From Modestobacter versicolor (GTDB lineage Bacteria; Actinomycetota; Actinomycetes; Mycobacteriales; Geodermatophilaceae): a DNA stretch of 64,000 nt. Of this stretch, positions 16,199 through 24,789 are shown piece after piece. The notes under the pieces were generated by a model. It saw only the letters and a list, made by a program, of their open reading frames with translations, was not told the origin of the DNA and searched no databases. Numbering within the stretch: the first letter of the stretch is position 1; each line of letters opens with the position of its first letter. The stretch lies in assembly GCF_014195485.1 (NCBI RefSeq), contig NZ_JACIBU010000001.1:868001-932000 (forward strand), written 5' to 3'. The translations under genes were made by a program, and so were the position numbers.

Positions 16199-17239
16199 AT
16201 GACCACCGCACACCCACCCCGACGGGCCACGGCCGCCGCCGCCGTCCTGGCGCTGCTCGTGCTGGCGGTGCTCGGGGGCTGGGCCACCGCCCGGCCCGCC
16301 GCAGCCGAGACCGTGCAGTGGTCGGTCGGCCCGCGCACCGGCGACGCGGGCGCCCGGGCCAACTACGGCTTCGTGCTCGACCCGGGGGCGGTGGTGCAGG
16401 ACGCGCTCGTGGTCACCAACCAGGGGCAGACCCCGCTGACCCTCGGCCTCTACGCCGCCGACGGGTTCACCACCGACACCGGGCAGCTCGACGTGCTGCC
16501 CACCGGCGCCGCCTCGACCGACCTGGGCAGCTGGATCGCGCTGCCGGCCAGCAGCGTGCAGCTCGCCCCGGGGGAGCGGGTGGAGGTGCCGTTCACCCTC
16601 ACCGTGCCCGCCGACGCGGCCGCCGGTGACCACTCCGGGGCCATCGTCACCTCGCTGGTCTCCGGCAGCGGCACCGCCGGCGTGAGCCTGGACCGGCGGC
16701 TCGGCGTGCGGGTGCACACGCTGGTCAGCGGCGACCTCACCGCGGGGATGCAGGTCGGCGGGCTGGCCGTGGACTACCGGCCCGCTGCGGTGCCGTTCGC
16801 CGCGGGCTCGGCGGTGGTGACCTTCACCCTGACCAACACCGGCAACACCCGGGTCGCCGCCGACCAGGTGGTCCGGGTCAGCGGCCCGTTCGGGCTGGGC
16901 ACCCGCACGCTGACCGCCACCACCCCCGAGCTCCTCGCCGGGGCGTCGGTGCCGGTCTCGCTGACCGTGCCCGACGTGCCACCGGTCGGCCGGCTGACCG
17001 CGGAGGTGGCGCTCGCCCCGGCCGCGGTCGGCGCCAGCGACGTCACGGCCGACCCGGTGCTGACCAGCGCCGCCGGGCCCGCGCTGAGCTGGACCACCCT
17101 GGCCCTGCTGGCCGCCGTCGTCCTGGTGCCGCTGCTGGTGGCCCTCCGCCGCCGGCGCCGCCGGCTGCAGCAGGACCTGGACGCGTTCCTGCGCACCACC
17201 CCCGACCCGACCGACGACGCCGTGGAGGCCTCCCGATGA
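16199..17239 (+). CDS. DUF916-type (WxL-partner) surface protein with C-terminal membrane anchor
   Basis: 346 aa with a signal peptide ending near residue 38 (RPAAAE). The DUF916 pattern is clear: WSVGPRTGDAGARANYGFVL, then DALVVTNQGQTPLTLGLYAA with a conserved beta-sandwich, and PFTLTVPADAAAGDHSGAIV. A second beta domain (about 180-285) resembles the DUF3324-like partner half. A transmembrane helix (about 288-312) with an RRRRRR stop-transfer and cytoplasmic tail closes it. In Firmicutes DUF916/DUF3324 proteins bind peptidoglycan and WxL proteins. Here it follows an HtaA-WxL fusion directly and overlaps the haem oxygenase gene by four bases. Confidence 0.8.
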   Translation: MTTAHPPRRATAAAAVLALLVLAVLGGWATARPAAAETVQWSVGPRTGDAGARANYGFVLDPGAVVQDALVVTNQGQTPLTLGLYAADGFTTDTGQLDVLPTGAASTDLGSWIALPASSVQLAPGERVEVPFTLTVPADAAAGDHSGAIVTSLVSGSGTAGVSLDRRLGVRVHTLVSGDLTAGMQVGGLAVDYRPAAVPFAAGSAVVTFTLTNTGNTRVAADQVVRVSGPFGLGTRTLTATTPELLAGASVPVSLTVPDVPPVGRLTAEVALAPAAVGASDVTADPVLTSAAGPALSWTTLALLAAVVLVPLLVALRRRRRRLQQDLDAFLRTTPDPTDDAVEASR

Positions 17240-17892
17240 CCAGCACCGCCGTCCCCACCGGCTTCGCCGCCCGGCTGAGGACCGCCACCCAGGCCGACCA
17301 CACCGCCGCCGAGGGGTCGGCGTTCGTCGACGACCTGCTCTCCGGCCGGCTGCCGCGCACCGCCTACGCCGCGCTGCTCGCCCAGACGCACCTCGTCTAC
17401 GACGTGCTCGAGCAGGCCGTCGCCGCGCAGGCCCGGGTGCCCGAGGTGCAGCCCTTCCTGCACCCGGGGCTGGTCCGGCTGCCGTCCCTCGCCGCCGACC
17501 TGGAGCACCTGCTCGGCCCGGCCTGGCGGGAGGCCCTGGTGCCGCTGCCGGCCACCCAGCGCTACGTCGACCGGCTGCGCGAGGTGGCCTTCGACTCCCC
17601 GGCGCGCCTGGTGGCCCACCACTACCTGCGCTACCTCGGCGACCTCTCCGGCGGGCAGGTCATCCGGCGGCTGGTCGGCCGGGCCTACGGGCTGGAGCTC
17701 GACGGTGTCCGGTTTCACGTCTTCGACGCCCTCGGCAAGGCCAAGCCGTTCAAGGACGCCTACCGGGCCGCGCTGGACGCCGCGCCCTGGACGCCGGAGG
17801 AGCAGGACCAGCTGATCGCCGAGGTCGCCGTGGGCTACCGGCTCAACGCCGAGCTGTTCCGCGACCTCGGCGCCCGGCACGCCGTCGGCTGA
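17236..17892 (+). CDS. hmuO: Haem oxygenase (biliverdin-producing)
   Basis: 218 aa. The proximal haem ligand is His22 in TQADHTAAEGS, at nearly the same position as in Corynebacterium diphtheriae HmuO. The distal helix carries YLRYLGDLSGGQVIRR with the flexible GDLSGGQ motif that sits over the haem. Length and lack of a membrane tail match bacterial HO-1-type enzymes. It opens haem to biliverdin, CO and ferrous iron using oxygen and reductant. The ATG overlaps the DUF916 stop, so haem capture and degradation are co-expressed from the 14876 iron-box promoter. Its stop is six bases from the convergent paaE stop. Confidence 0.95.
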   Translation: MTSTAVPTGFAARLRTATQADHTAAEGSAFVDDLLSGRLPRTAYAALLAQTHLVYDVLEQAVAAQARVPEVQPFLHPGLVRLPSLAADLEHLLGPAWREALVPLPATQRYVDRLREVAFDSPARLVAHHYLRYLGDLSGGQVIRRLVGRAYGLELDGVRFHVFDALGKAKPFKDAYRAALDAAPWTPEEQDQLIAEVAVGYRLNAELFRDLGARHAVG

Positions 17893-17898
17893 CCCCGG

Positions 17899-18975
17899 TC
17901 AGGCGTCGTAGTCGACGGTGACCGCGTCGGAGACCGGCAGGCTCTGGCAGGTGAGCACGTACCCGGCGTCGACCTCGCGCGGGTCGAGGGCGTAGTTGCG
18001 GCGCATCTCCACCTCGCCGTCGGTGACCCGGGCCCGGCAGGTGCCGCACACCCCGCCCTTGCAGGCGAACGGCAGGTCGCCGCGGACCCGCTGGGCGGCG
18101 TCGAGCACCGGCACGTCGCGGGGGAGCGCCAGGGTGGTCGACCGGCCGTCGAGCACGATCGTCACCGCGGAGCTCGGCCCGTCGACGGTCTCCTCGTCGC
18201 CGCGCACCGGCTGCGGCGGGACGTCGTCGACGAAGAACAGCTCCTGGTGCACCCGCTCGGCCGGCACGCCCAGCTCGGTGAGCAGTGCCTGGGCCCCGGT
18301 GACCAGGCCGTGCGGCCCGCACAGCCACCAGTGGTCGACCTCCGGGACGTCGACCAGCGCGCCGACCAGGGTGCGCAGCCGGTCGCCGTCCAGCCGGCCG
18401 CTGGTCAGCTCGGCGTCCCGCGGCTCCCGGGAGAGCACGTGCACCAGCTGCAGCCGGGTGCCGTACCGGTCCTTGAGGTCGGCCAGCTCGTCGGCGAACA
18501 TCACCGTGCTGGTGCGGCGGTTGCCGTAGAACACGGTGACCGTCGACTCCCCGTCGCCCAGCACCGACGCGGCCAGGCTCAGCGCCGGGGTGATGCCGGA
18601 GCCGGCGACGACGAACACGTGGTCGGCCGGGGCGGACAGGTCGGCGGTGAAGGTGCCCGACGGTGGCAGCACCTCGATCTTGTCGCCCGGGCGCACCTCG
18701 TGCACCAGCCAGGCGGAGAAGAACCCGCCGGGCACCTCGCGGACGCCGACCCGCGGCGCGGCACCGACCGGCGCGCAGATCGAGTACGAGCGGCGCTCGT
18801 CGCGGTCGCCGTCCACCCGGCGCAGGGTCAGGGCCTGACCGGGGGAGAAGGCGTAGTCCCCGGCCAGCGCGGCCGGGACGTCGAAGGTCACCGCGACCGC
18901 GTCGTCGGTGAGCCGCTCCACCTGGGCGACCCGCAGCGGGTGGAACTGCGGCCGGCGGCGGGCGGGGGCGGACAT
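17899..18975 (-). CDS. paaE: Phenylacetyl-CoA epoxidase reductase subunit
   Basis: 358 aa, ATG at 18975 sharing one base with the paaD stop. A ferredoxin-NADP reductase-like half contains FAD-binding RRSYSICAPVG (about residues 60-70) and an NAD(P) site in VFVVAGSGITPALSLAASVL. The C-terminal plant-type 2Fe-2S domain has ligands C-x5-C-x2-C in CKGGVCGTC plus the distant Cys of YVLTCQSLP. It passes electrons from NADPH to the PaaA di-iron centre. It is the last gene of the paaABCDE operon. Confidence 0.95.
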   Translation of the reverse strand: MSAPARRRPQFHPLRVAQVERLTDDAVAVTFDVPAALAGDYAFSPGQALTLRRVDGDRDERRSYSICAPVGAAPRVGVREVPGGFFSAWLVHEVRPGDKIEVLPPSGTFTADLSAPADHVFVVAGSGITPALSLAASVLGDGESTVTVFYGNRRTSTVMFADELADLKDRYGTRLQLVHVLSREPRDAELTSGRLDGDRLRTLVGALVDVPEVDHWWLCGPHGLVTGAQALLTELGVPAERVHQELFFVDDVPPQPVRGDEETVDGPSSAVTIVLDGRSTTLALPRDVPVLDAAQRVRGDLPFACKGGVCGTCRARVTDGEVEMRRNYALDPREVDAGYVLTCQSLPVSDAVTVDYDA

Positions 18976-19535
18976 CAGATCTCCTTGACGTGCTCGAAGG
19001 GCTCCAGGCAGGCCCGGCACCGGCGCATCGCCTTGCACGCGGTGGCGCTGAACTCGCTGACCTCCTCGGTGTCCGGCGACCCGCACTGCGGGCAGGTCGC
19101 CGTCCGCCGGGACCGGCCCAGCTGCAGCGGCACCGGGCCGGGAGTGCGCACCGGTGCCGGCCCGGGCGGGGCGATGCCGCCGGCGGCGAGCTTGCGGCGG
19201 CCCTCCGCGGTGATCCAGTCGGTGCTCCAGGCGGGGGAGAGCACGGTGCGGACGTCGACGTCGGCGAACCCGGCCCGGTGCAGCGCGTGCACCAGGTCCG
19301 CGCGCATGACGCCCATCGCCGGGCAGCCGGAGTAGGTGGGGGTGATCTCGACGACCACGGTGCCCTGCTCGTCGCGGACGTCCCGCAGCACGCCGAGGTC
19401 GGCGAGGGTCAGCATCGGCAGCTCGGGGTCGGTGACCGTCTCCGCCACCACCCGCGCCCCCCGGAGATGGCGATCTCCGGGGTCGTGGGCTGCCCGGAGA
19501 TGGCCATCTTCGTGGAGGGCGTGCACCGCGGTCAC
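18975..19535 (-). CDS. paaD: Phenylacetyl-CoA epoxidase, PaaD (iron-sulfur assembly-like) subunit
   Basis: About 186 aa if started at the GTG 19535, which overlaps the paaC stop (GTGA). The core is typical: ETVTDPELPMLTLADLGVLR, then TYSGCPAM, which is the MIP18/SufT-like domain with its Cys. The C-terminus holds a zinc-ribbon-like set (CPQCGS, then CRACLEPF). The N-terminal 20 or so residues (HEDGHLRAAHDPGDRHLRGA) do not look like other PaaD proteins and are encoded by a palindromic stretch at 19461-19509, possibly an insertion that kept the frame. An internal GTG just before AETVTDPE would give a normal-length protein. Confidence 0.88.
   Translation of the reverse strand: MTAVHALHEDGHLRAAHDPGDRHLRGARVVAETVTDPELPMLTLADLGVLRDVRDEQGTVVVEITPTYSGCPAMGVMRADLVHALHRAGFADVDVRTVLSPAWSTDWITAEGRRKLAAGGIAPPGPAPVRTPGPVPLQLGRSRRTATCPQCGSPDTEEVSEFSATACKAMRRCRACLEPFEHVKEI
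19461..19509. repeat. Pair of related palindromes inside the 5' end of paaD
   Basis: Two copies of a CCGGAGATGGC-type element 33 bases apart. The first, 19461-19480, has perfect 8-bp arms CCGGAGAT and ATCTCCGG around GGCG. The second contains the perfect 12-bp palindrome AGATGGCCATCT at 19498-19509. It is unlike neighbouring coding sequence and resembles a small interspersed repeat. Confidence 0.5.
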
Positions 19536-20440
19536 CAGGTGGCCGCGGGGTGCTCGCGGGCCAGGCCCTGGAGGTCGGCCAGCAGTGCGATCAGCTCGGG
19601 GCCGTGCTCGCCGGCGCGGCCACGGCTGGGCTGCTCGGCCGGCCACGCCGGCACGGCCAGCGTCGCCCGCTCGAGCACCAGGGTGAGCACGTCGCGGACC
19701 TCCTCGCGCAGCTCCGCGGGGTCGACGGCGACACCGGCCGCGGTCAGCCGCCGCTCGACGTCGGTGGCGGTGAACAGGTCGGCCAGCAGCGGCCAGACGG
19801 CGTCCACCCCGGCCTGCGTGCGGCGGTGCGACTCCGGCGTCCCGTCACCGAGCCGGAGCACCCAGCGGGCGGCGTGGTCGCGGTGGTAGGTCAGCTCGGG
19901 AACGCCCTTCGCGGCGATCGCGGCGAGCACCGGGTCGCGCGACCCGCGCAGCCGGGTGAACAGCGCCAGCCGCCACGCGGACGCGGCGAGCAGCCGGACG
20001 ACGGTCTGGCCGAAGTCGCCGTTGGGCGCCTCGACCAGGGCGCTGTTGCGGAACTCGTCGGCGTCCCGGAAGTAGGCCAGCGCGTCCTCGTCCGGGATCG
20101 ACCCGGTGGCCAGCGTGCGGCTGCGGCCGAGCACGCCCACCGAGCCGGCCCGGGCCAGCAGCAGCCGCGCCTGGCCGAGCAGGTCCAGCCCGCAGTTGGC
20201 GAGCGCGACCTCCTCCTCCAGCTCGGGGGCGTTGGTCACCCACTGGGTGAGCCGCTGGCAGAGCACCAGGGCGTCGTCACCGAGCATCAGGCAGTAGGCG
20301 CCCAGGTCCGCGGGGTCGATGCCCTCGGGCACGGTGGTGTCCACCCCGGCCAGCGGCTCGTCGAACCCGGTGCCGAACGCCCACTGGCCCTCGCCCCCGT
20401 GCGCGTGGTCCAGCGCGTCGTACACGGTCTCTTCGTGCAT
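19532..20440 (-). CDS. paaC: Phenylacetyl-CoA epoxidase structural subunit
   Basis: 302 aa, ATG at 20440 with AGGAGG upstream. It is a ferritin-like four-helix protein: LGDDALVLCQRLTQWVTNAP near the N-terminus, NCGLDLLGQARLLLARAG, and YHRDHAARWVLRLGDGT. PaaC is the non-catalytic partner of PaaA and holds the alpha/beta-like heterodimer together. Eleven bases separate it from paaB and it overlaps paaD, consistent with one transcript from the promoter near 21800. Confidence 0.95.
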   Translation of the reverse strand: MHEETVYDALDHAHGGEGQWAFGTGFDEPLAGVDTTVPEGIDPADLGAYCLMLGDDALVLCQRLTQWVTNAPELEEEVALANCGLDLLGQARLLLARAGSVGVLGRSRTLATGSIPDEDALAYFRDADEFRNSALVEAPNGDFGQTVVRLLAASAWRLALFTRLRGSRDPVLAAIAAKGVPELTYHRDHAARWVLRLGDGTPESHRRTQAGVDAVWPLLADLFTATDVERRLTAAGVAVDPAELREEVRDVLTLVLERATLAVPAWPAEQPSRGRAGEHGPELIALLADLQGLAREHPAATW

Positions 20441-20451
20441 GGTGGCGCCTC

Positions 20452-20817
20452 CTACATGTGGGGGACGTCGTCGGGGATCGCGTAGAACGTCGGGTGCCGG
20501 TAGACCTTGTCGCCGCTGGGGGCGAACATCGGGTCCTTCTCGTCCGGGCTGGACGCCGTGATGTCGGCGGCCCGCACCACCCAGATGCTCACGCCCTCGT
20601 TGCGCCGGGTGTAGAGGTCGCGGGCGGAGTGCACCGCCATCTCGTCGTCGGGGGCGTGCAGCGAGCCGACGTGCACGTGGTTGAGCCCGCGCTTGCCGCG
20701 CACGAAGACCTCGTAGAGCGGCCAGTCGCGGCGGCTGACCGCCGGCTGGTCGGCGACCGGCACCTGCGGGCCGGTCGGGACGGCGCCGTGCCCGCCCTCG
20801 CTGGTCAGGTCGGTCAT
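20452..20817 (-). CDS. paaB: Phenylacetyl-CoA epoxidase subunit B
   Basis: 121 aa from an ATG at 20817 that overlaps the paaA stop (ATGA). The longer open frame upstream is antisense noise from paaA. The core [20 protein letters not shown] and [18 protein letters not shown] is typical PaaB, a small protein that bridges PaaAC heterodimers in the multicomponent epoxidase. Slightly longer than the Escherichia coli protein because of an extra hydrophilic N-terminal 25 residues. Confidence 0.95.
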   Translation of the reverse strand: MTDLTSEGGHGAVPTGPQVPVADQPAVSRRDWPLYEVFVRGKRGLNHVHVGSLHAPDDEMAVHSARDLYTRRNEGVSIWVVRAADITASSPDEKDPMFAPSGDKVYRHPTFYAIPDDVPHM

Positions 20818-21764
20818 GCGTGCTTCTCCGCGTAGACCGACGCGGCTTCCGTGACCCAGGCGTTGCCGTCGCGGGCCGCGCGCCGCCGGGCGATCCGCTC
20901 GTCGTTGCACGGGCCGTTGCCGGCGAGCACCTGCTTGAACTCCGCCCAGTCGATCGGGCCGAACCGGTACCGCCCGGTCTGCGGGTCCAGCTCCAGGTCC
21001 GGGTCGGGCAGCGTGACGCCCAGGACGGCGGCCTGCGGCACGGTCATGTCGACGAAGCGCTGCCGCAGCTCGTCGTTGCTGTGCCGCTTGACCCCCCAGC
21101 GCATCGACTGCGCCGAGTTGGGGCTGTCGTCGTCCGGCGGGCCGAACATCATCAGCGAGGGCCACCACCAGCGGTCGACGGCGTCCTGCACCATCGCCCG
21201 CTGGGCGTCGGTGCCGCGCATCATCGTCATCAGCAGCTCGTAGCCCTGCCGCTGGTGGAAGGACTCCTCCTTGCAGACCCGGATCATCGCCCGCGCGTAG
21301 GGGCCGTAGCTCGACCGGCACAGCGGCACCTGGTTGCAGATTGCGGCGCCGTCGACCAGCCAGCCGATGACCCCGACGTCGGCGTAGGTCAGCGTCGGGT
21401 AGTTGAAGATCGAGCTGTACTTCTGCTTGCGCTCGATGAGCTTGTCGGTGAGGTCGGCCCGGTCGGCGCCCAAGGTCTCCGCCGCCGAGTAGAGGTACAG
21501 CCCGTGGCCGGCCTCGTCCTGCACCTTGGCCAGCAGGATCGCCTTGCGCCGCAGGCTGGGGGCGGCGAGCAGCCAGTCACCCTCGGGCTGCATGCCGATG
21601 ATCTCGGAGTGGGCGTGCTGGGCGATCTGCCGGATCAGCCCGTTCCGGTAGGCCTCCGGCATCCAGTCGCGCGGCTCGATCCGGTGGTCGGCGGCGATGG
21701 TGGCGTCGAACTGCGCCTGCAGCGCGGCGGTGTCCGACGGGCGGTCCAGAGCGGGGGCGGACAT
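20814..21764 (-). CDS. paaA: Phenylacetyl-CoA epoxidase catalytic subunit
   Basis: 316 aa; the ATG at 21764 has a GGAGA ribosome binding site six bases upstream. It is a ferritin-like di-iron oxygenase: first E-x-x-H set in [20 protein letters not shown], second in [16 protein letters not shown], with the substrate-loop region [19 protein letters not shown]. It converts phenylacetyl-CoA to its ring-1,2-epoxide with oxygen. It is first in the operon, divergent from paaK, with the shared operator in between. Confidence 0.96.
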   Translation of the reverse strand: MSAPALDRPSDTAALQAQFDATIAADHRIEPRDWMPEAYRNGLIRQIAQHAHSEIIGMQPEGDWLLAAPSLRRKAILLAKVQDEAGHGLYLYSAAETLGADRADLTDKLIERKQKYSSIFNYPTLTYADVGVIGWLVDGAAICNQVPLCRSSYGPYARAMIRVCKEESFHQRQGYELLMTMMRGTDAQRAMVQDAVDRWWWPSLMMFGPPDDDSPNSAQSMRWGVKRHSNDELRQRFVDMTVPQAAVLGVTLPDPDLELDPQTGRYRFGPIDWAEFKQVLAGNGPCNDERIARRRAARDGNAWVTEAASVYAEKHA

Positions 21765-21796
21765 CGCATCTCCTGGCGCAGTGGGCGGTCCGGGAT

Positions 21797-21818
21797 TTAC
21801 CGACCGGGTGTTCAGTAA
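21797..21818. promoter_or_regulatory. Probable operator for the paa TetR regulator
   Basis: TTACCGACC followed by GGTGT-type spacer and GTTCAGTAA forms an imperfect inverted repeat with 7 of 9 matching positions per arm. It is centred between the divergent paaA and paaK starts, and a TAATAG-like -10 lies at its right edge. This is a typical site for a TetR repressor released by phenylacetyl-CoA. Confidence 0.55.
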
Positions 21819-21895
21819 TAGTGTGACCCGGCACACCGCGGTCCACAAGCGCCGGCGCGCACTGCGCCCGGCGCGCTGCTGAGGGGACGTCGACG

Positions 21896-23260
21896 ATGAC
21901 GACGACCGAGCCGACGACGACCCAGCCGACGACGACCCAGGGCACCCGGCGGCTGGGCGCGGCGCCCGACCCCGAGCTGCTGGACCCCGCCGAGCGGGTG
22001 GGCCTCGACGAGCTCCGCGCCCTGCAGCTGGAGCGGCTGCGGTGGAGCCTGCGGCACGCCTACGACAACGTGCCGCACCACCGGGCCGCCTTCGACGCCG
22101 CCGGCGTGCACCCCGACGACTGCCGCGAGCTCGCCGACCTGGCCCGCTTCCCGACCACCAGCAAGGCGGACCTGCGCGAGGGCTACCCGTTCGGCATGTT
22201 CGCCGTCCCCCGGGAGCAGGTCCGGCGGGTGCACGCCTCCTCGGGCACCACCGGCCGGCCGACGGTGGTCGGCTACACCGAGCGCGACCTCGCCACCTGG
22301 GCCACCGTGATGGCCCGCTCCATCCGGGCCGCGGGCGGGCGCGCCGGCGACCTGCTGCACAACGCCTACGGCTACGGCCTGTTCACCGGCGGGCTCGGCG
22401 CGCACTACGGCGCCGAGGCGCTGGGCTGCACCGTCGTCCCGGTGTCCGGCGGCATGACCCCGCGGCAGGTGCAGCTGATCACCGACTTCGGCCCCCGGGT
22501 GATCATGGTGACGCCCAGCTACATGCTCACCGTCATCGACGAGTTCGAGAAGCAGGGGCTGGACCCGCGCGCCTCGAGCCTGCAGATCGGCATCTTCGGC
22601 GCCGAGCCGTGGACCGAGCAGATGCGCCGGGAGATGGAGCAGCGGCTGGACATCGACGCGGTCGACATCTACGGCCTGTCGGAGGTGATGGGGCCCGGCG
22701 TCGCGCAGGAGTGCGTGGAGACCAAGGACGGGCTGCACGTCTGGGAGGACCACTTCTACCCCGAGGTGATCGACCCGGTCACCGAGGAGGTGCTGCCCGA
22801 GGGCGAGGTGGGGGAGCTGGTCCTCACCTCGCTGACCAAGGAGGCGATGCCGGTCGTCCGCTACCGCACCCGCGACCTGACCCGGCTGCTGCCGGGCACG
22901 GCGCGGCCGGGGATGCGCCGGATGGAGAAGGTGACCGGCCGGACCGACGACATGATCATCCTGCGCGGGGTGAACCTGTTCCCGACCCAGATCGAGGAGG
23001 TCGTGCTGCGCACCCCGGGGCTGTCGCCGCACTTCTCCCTGGAGCTCACCACCCGCGGCCGGCTGGACCACCTCACCGTGCACGTCGAGGCCCGCCCGGA
23101 CTGCCCGGCCGACCGTCGCGGTCCGGCCGCCCGCGAGGTCGAGCAGGCGGTCAAGGACACGATCGGCACCAGCGTCGAGGTGGACGTCGTCGACCCGGAG
23201 ACGCTGGCCCGGTCGGTGGGCAAGCTGCAGCGCCTCACCGACCGCCGGGAGCGCGGGTGA
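21896..23260 (+). CDS. paaK: Phenylacetate-CoA ligase
   Basis: 454 aa. The ANL-superfamily phosphate loop SSGTTGRPT is at residues 115-123. [10 protein letters not shown] supplies the A5-type motif, and [20 protein letters not shown] the hinge and C-terminal domain. It activates phenylacetate to phenylacetyl-CoA with ATP. The N-terminus carries a low-complexity Thr/Pro run ([14 protein letters not shown]) made by a 15-base direct repeat, absent from most relatives. A GAGGGGA ribosome binding site precedes it. The stop overlaps the TetR gene. Confidence 0.95.
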   Translation: MTTTEPTTTQPTTTQGTRRLGAAPDPELLDPAERVGLDELRALQLERLRWSLRHAYDNVPHHRAAFDAAGVHPDDCRELADLARFPTTSKADLREGYPFGMFAVPREQVRRVHASSGTTGRPTVVGYTERDLATWATVMARSIRAAGGRAGDLLHNAYGYGLFTGGLGAHYGAEALGCTVVPVSGGMTPRQVQLITDFGPRVIMVTPSYMLTVIDEFEKQGLDPRASSLQIGIFGAEPWTEQMRREMEQRLDIDAVDIYGLSEVMGPGVAQECVETKDGLHVWEDHFYPEVIDPVTEEVLPEGEVGELVLTSLTKEAMPVVRYRTRDLTRLLPGTARPGMRRMEKVTGRTDDMIILRGVNLFPTQIEEVVLRTPGLSPHFSLELTTRGRLDHLTVHVEARPDCPADRRGPAAREVEQAVKDTIGTSVEVDVVDPETLARSVGKLQRLTDRRERG

Positions 23261-23895
23261 CCGCCGTCCCGGCGCGGCGGGGGAGGCCGGGGCACTCGCT
23301 GGACTCGCTGCTGGACGTCGCTGTGGCGGTGTTCAACGAGCGCGGCTACGAGGCGACCAGCATGGACGAGCTGGCCGCCCGGCTCGGCGTCACCAAGTCC
23401 GCGATCTACCACCACGTGCCCAGCAAGGTCGAGCTGCTGCGGTTGGCCCTGGACCGCGCGCTGGACGCGCTCTTCGCCGTCCTCGACGAACCCGGCGCCA
23501 CGTCCGGGCCGGCCATCGACCGGCTGGAGCACGTCGTCCGCGGCTCGGTGCGGGTGCTGACCACCCACCTGCCCGTCGTCACCCTGCTGCTGCGGGTGCG
23601 GGGCAACTCCGAGGTCGAGACCCAGGCGCTGCGCCGCCGGCGGGAGTTCGACCGGGTCGTCACCGACCTGGTCCGCGCCGCGGAGGAGGAGGGCGACGTG
23701 CGGCCCGACGTCGACCCGGCGGTCACCAGCCGGCTGCTGTTCGGCACCGTCAACTCGCTCACCGAGTGGTACCGGCCCGGGCGCGGGCTGGACGCCGACG
23801 CGCTGGCCGACGCGCTCGTCACCACCACCTTCAGCGGTCTGCGCACGGCCGCCCGCCCGGCCGCCGGCCCGGTCGCCGCGGAGCGGGGCCGCTGA
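23257..23895 (+). CDS. TetR-family regulator, probable PaaR
   Basis: 212 aa from a GTG overlapping the paaK stop. The N-terminal helix-turn-helix is standard (DVAVAVFNERGYEATSMDEL, then RLGVTKSAIYHHVPSKVELL, residues about 22-63). The C-terminal ligand domain has TetR_C_33-like features (HLPVVTLLLRVRGNSEVE). Co-transcription with paaK makes it the likely repressor of both paa units, acting at the inverted repeat near 21800. PaaR-type TetR repressors that respond to phenylacetyl-CoA are known; the identity here is inferred from position. Confidence 0.85.
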   Translation: MTAVPARRGRPGHSLDSLLDVAVAVFNERGYEATSMDELAARLGVTKSAIYHHVPSKVELLRLALDRALDALFAVLDEPGATSGPAIDRLEHVVRGSVRVLTTHLPVVTLLLRVRGNSEVETQALRRRREFDRVVTDLVRAAEEEGDVRPDVDPAVTSRLLFGTVNSLTEWYRPGRGLDADALADALVTTTFSGLRTAARPAAGPVAAERGR

Positions 23896-24001
23896 CCGAC
23901 GTGTCGGCTTGCGGCTCGCCCGGCAGGAGCGGGACCGTTCCGGGACCGTCGCGGACCCACGGGGACCGGAACCACCGCGACCGCCCTGGGGGTGAGTCGG
24001 G

Positions 24002-24295
24002 ATGTGGGAGCTGGCAGGGATCGCGGTGGCCTTCCTGGCCGTCTCGGTCGGCGTGGCCGCGCTGGCCCGCCGGACGACGGCCCGCTGGGAGCGGGAACGC
24101 GAACGGCGCGCCGAGCGGGCCCGCCGGCGGGCGGTGACCGACCCACCGGTCGGTGCCCGCGGCCGGCGCGAGGGGCACCGGCCCGGCGCGGCACTGCCGC
24201 GGCTGGCCCGGCACCTCGCCCAGCGGACGTCGTCCCGGCCGCCGGGCCGCTCCGGTGCGCAGCGCCCCGGCGGCGGGGTAGACCCCCCGGACTGA
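24002..24295 (+). CDS. Small single-span membrane protein, 97 aa
   Basis: ATG at 24002. An N-terminal transmembrane helix (ELAGIAVAFLAVSVGVAALA) is followed at once by a highly basic coiled-coil-like stretch (RRTTARWERERERRAERARR) and a disordered Pro/Gly/Arg tail. Topology would be N-out/C-in with the positive part in the cytoplasm. The ribosome binding site is weak (GGGGGTGAG). It converges on the STAS-domain gene with a four-base gap. Function unknown. Confidence 0.55.
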   Translation: MWELAGIAVAFLAVSVGVAALARRTTARWERERERRAERARRRAVTDPPVGARGRREGHRPGAALPRLARHLAQRTSSRPPGRSGAQRPGGGVDPPD

Positions 24296-24299
24296 GCGG

Positions 24300-24605
24300 T
24301 CAGCGGTCCCGGGCCGCGGCCAGCAACCGCTCGACCTGCGGGGAGCGGCGGACGACGACCGGCCGCCCGGCGGACGCGGCCGCGTCCAGGTGGTCCAGCA
24401 GCAGGTCGAGCGCCGGTCCCGACAGGTGGGTGACCGAGCCGGTGTCGATGGCCTCGACCCGCGCCGGCTCGCGGCCGTAGCGGCGGAGGAAGGCGTCGAC
24501 GGCGGCTCCGTCGACCTCGCCGGCCAGGCAGAGCACCCGCCCACCGGCGGTGTTGAACAGCCGGACGACGCCCCGCACGCCGGGGCCCGCGCTGGGCAGC
24601 GTCAC
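24300..24605 (-). CDS. STAS-domain protein (anti-sigma factor antagonist-like)
   Basis: About 101 aa from a GTG at 24605; the frame is open back to 24722, but that start would sit inside the -35 region of the divergent riboswitch promoter. The fold reads as STAS: strand GRVLCLAGEVDGAAVDAFLR, then RVEAIDTGSVTHLSGPALDL with the Ser/Thr-rich loop where SpoIIAA-type proteins are phosphorylated (the serine of THLSG). Such proteins bind anti-sigma HATPases to free sigma factors. A HATPase gene lies 1.5 kb away at 26101, not adjacent, so pairing is only a possibility. Confidence 0.7.
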   Translation of the reverse strand: MTLPSAGPGVRGVVRLFNTAGGRVLCLAGEVDGAAVDAFLRRYGREPARVEAIDTGSVTHLSGPALDLLLDHLDAAASAGRPVVVRRSPQVERLLAAARDR

Positions 24606-24715
24606 CGGTCCAGTCTCGCCCCCCGGTCCGGCTCCGGCGAGCCCGGGCACCGCTCCTGGGGCCGGCAGCGCGACCCCCGCGACGCTCGTCACTCGACGAA
24701 ATCCGCTGCGGATGA

Positions 24716-24744
24716 TTGTCACGACTGCATAACGCCGTTACCTT
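24716..24744 (+). promoter_or_regulatory. Promoter for the riboswitch leader
   Basis: TTGTCA (24716-24721) and TACCTT (24739-24744) are separated by 17 bases, a good housekeeping sigma pair. Start of transcription would be near 24751, about 40 bases before the c-di-AMP aptamer. Confidence 0.6.
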
Positions 24745-24789
24745 TGCTGCGTCGGTTCGGTCATCACGTCCCCGTCCGGGGAGCCCGAG

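Noticed and set aside
23896-24001. tRNA or small RNA gene after the paa TetR gene
   Set aside because: No cloverleaf, no T-loop GGTTCRA, and no consistent stem beyond short GC runs.
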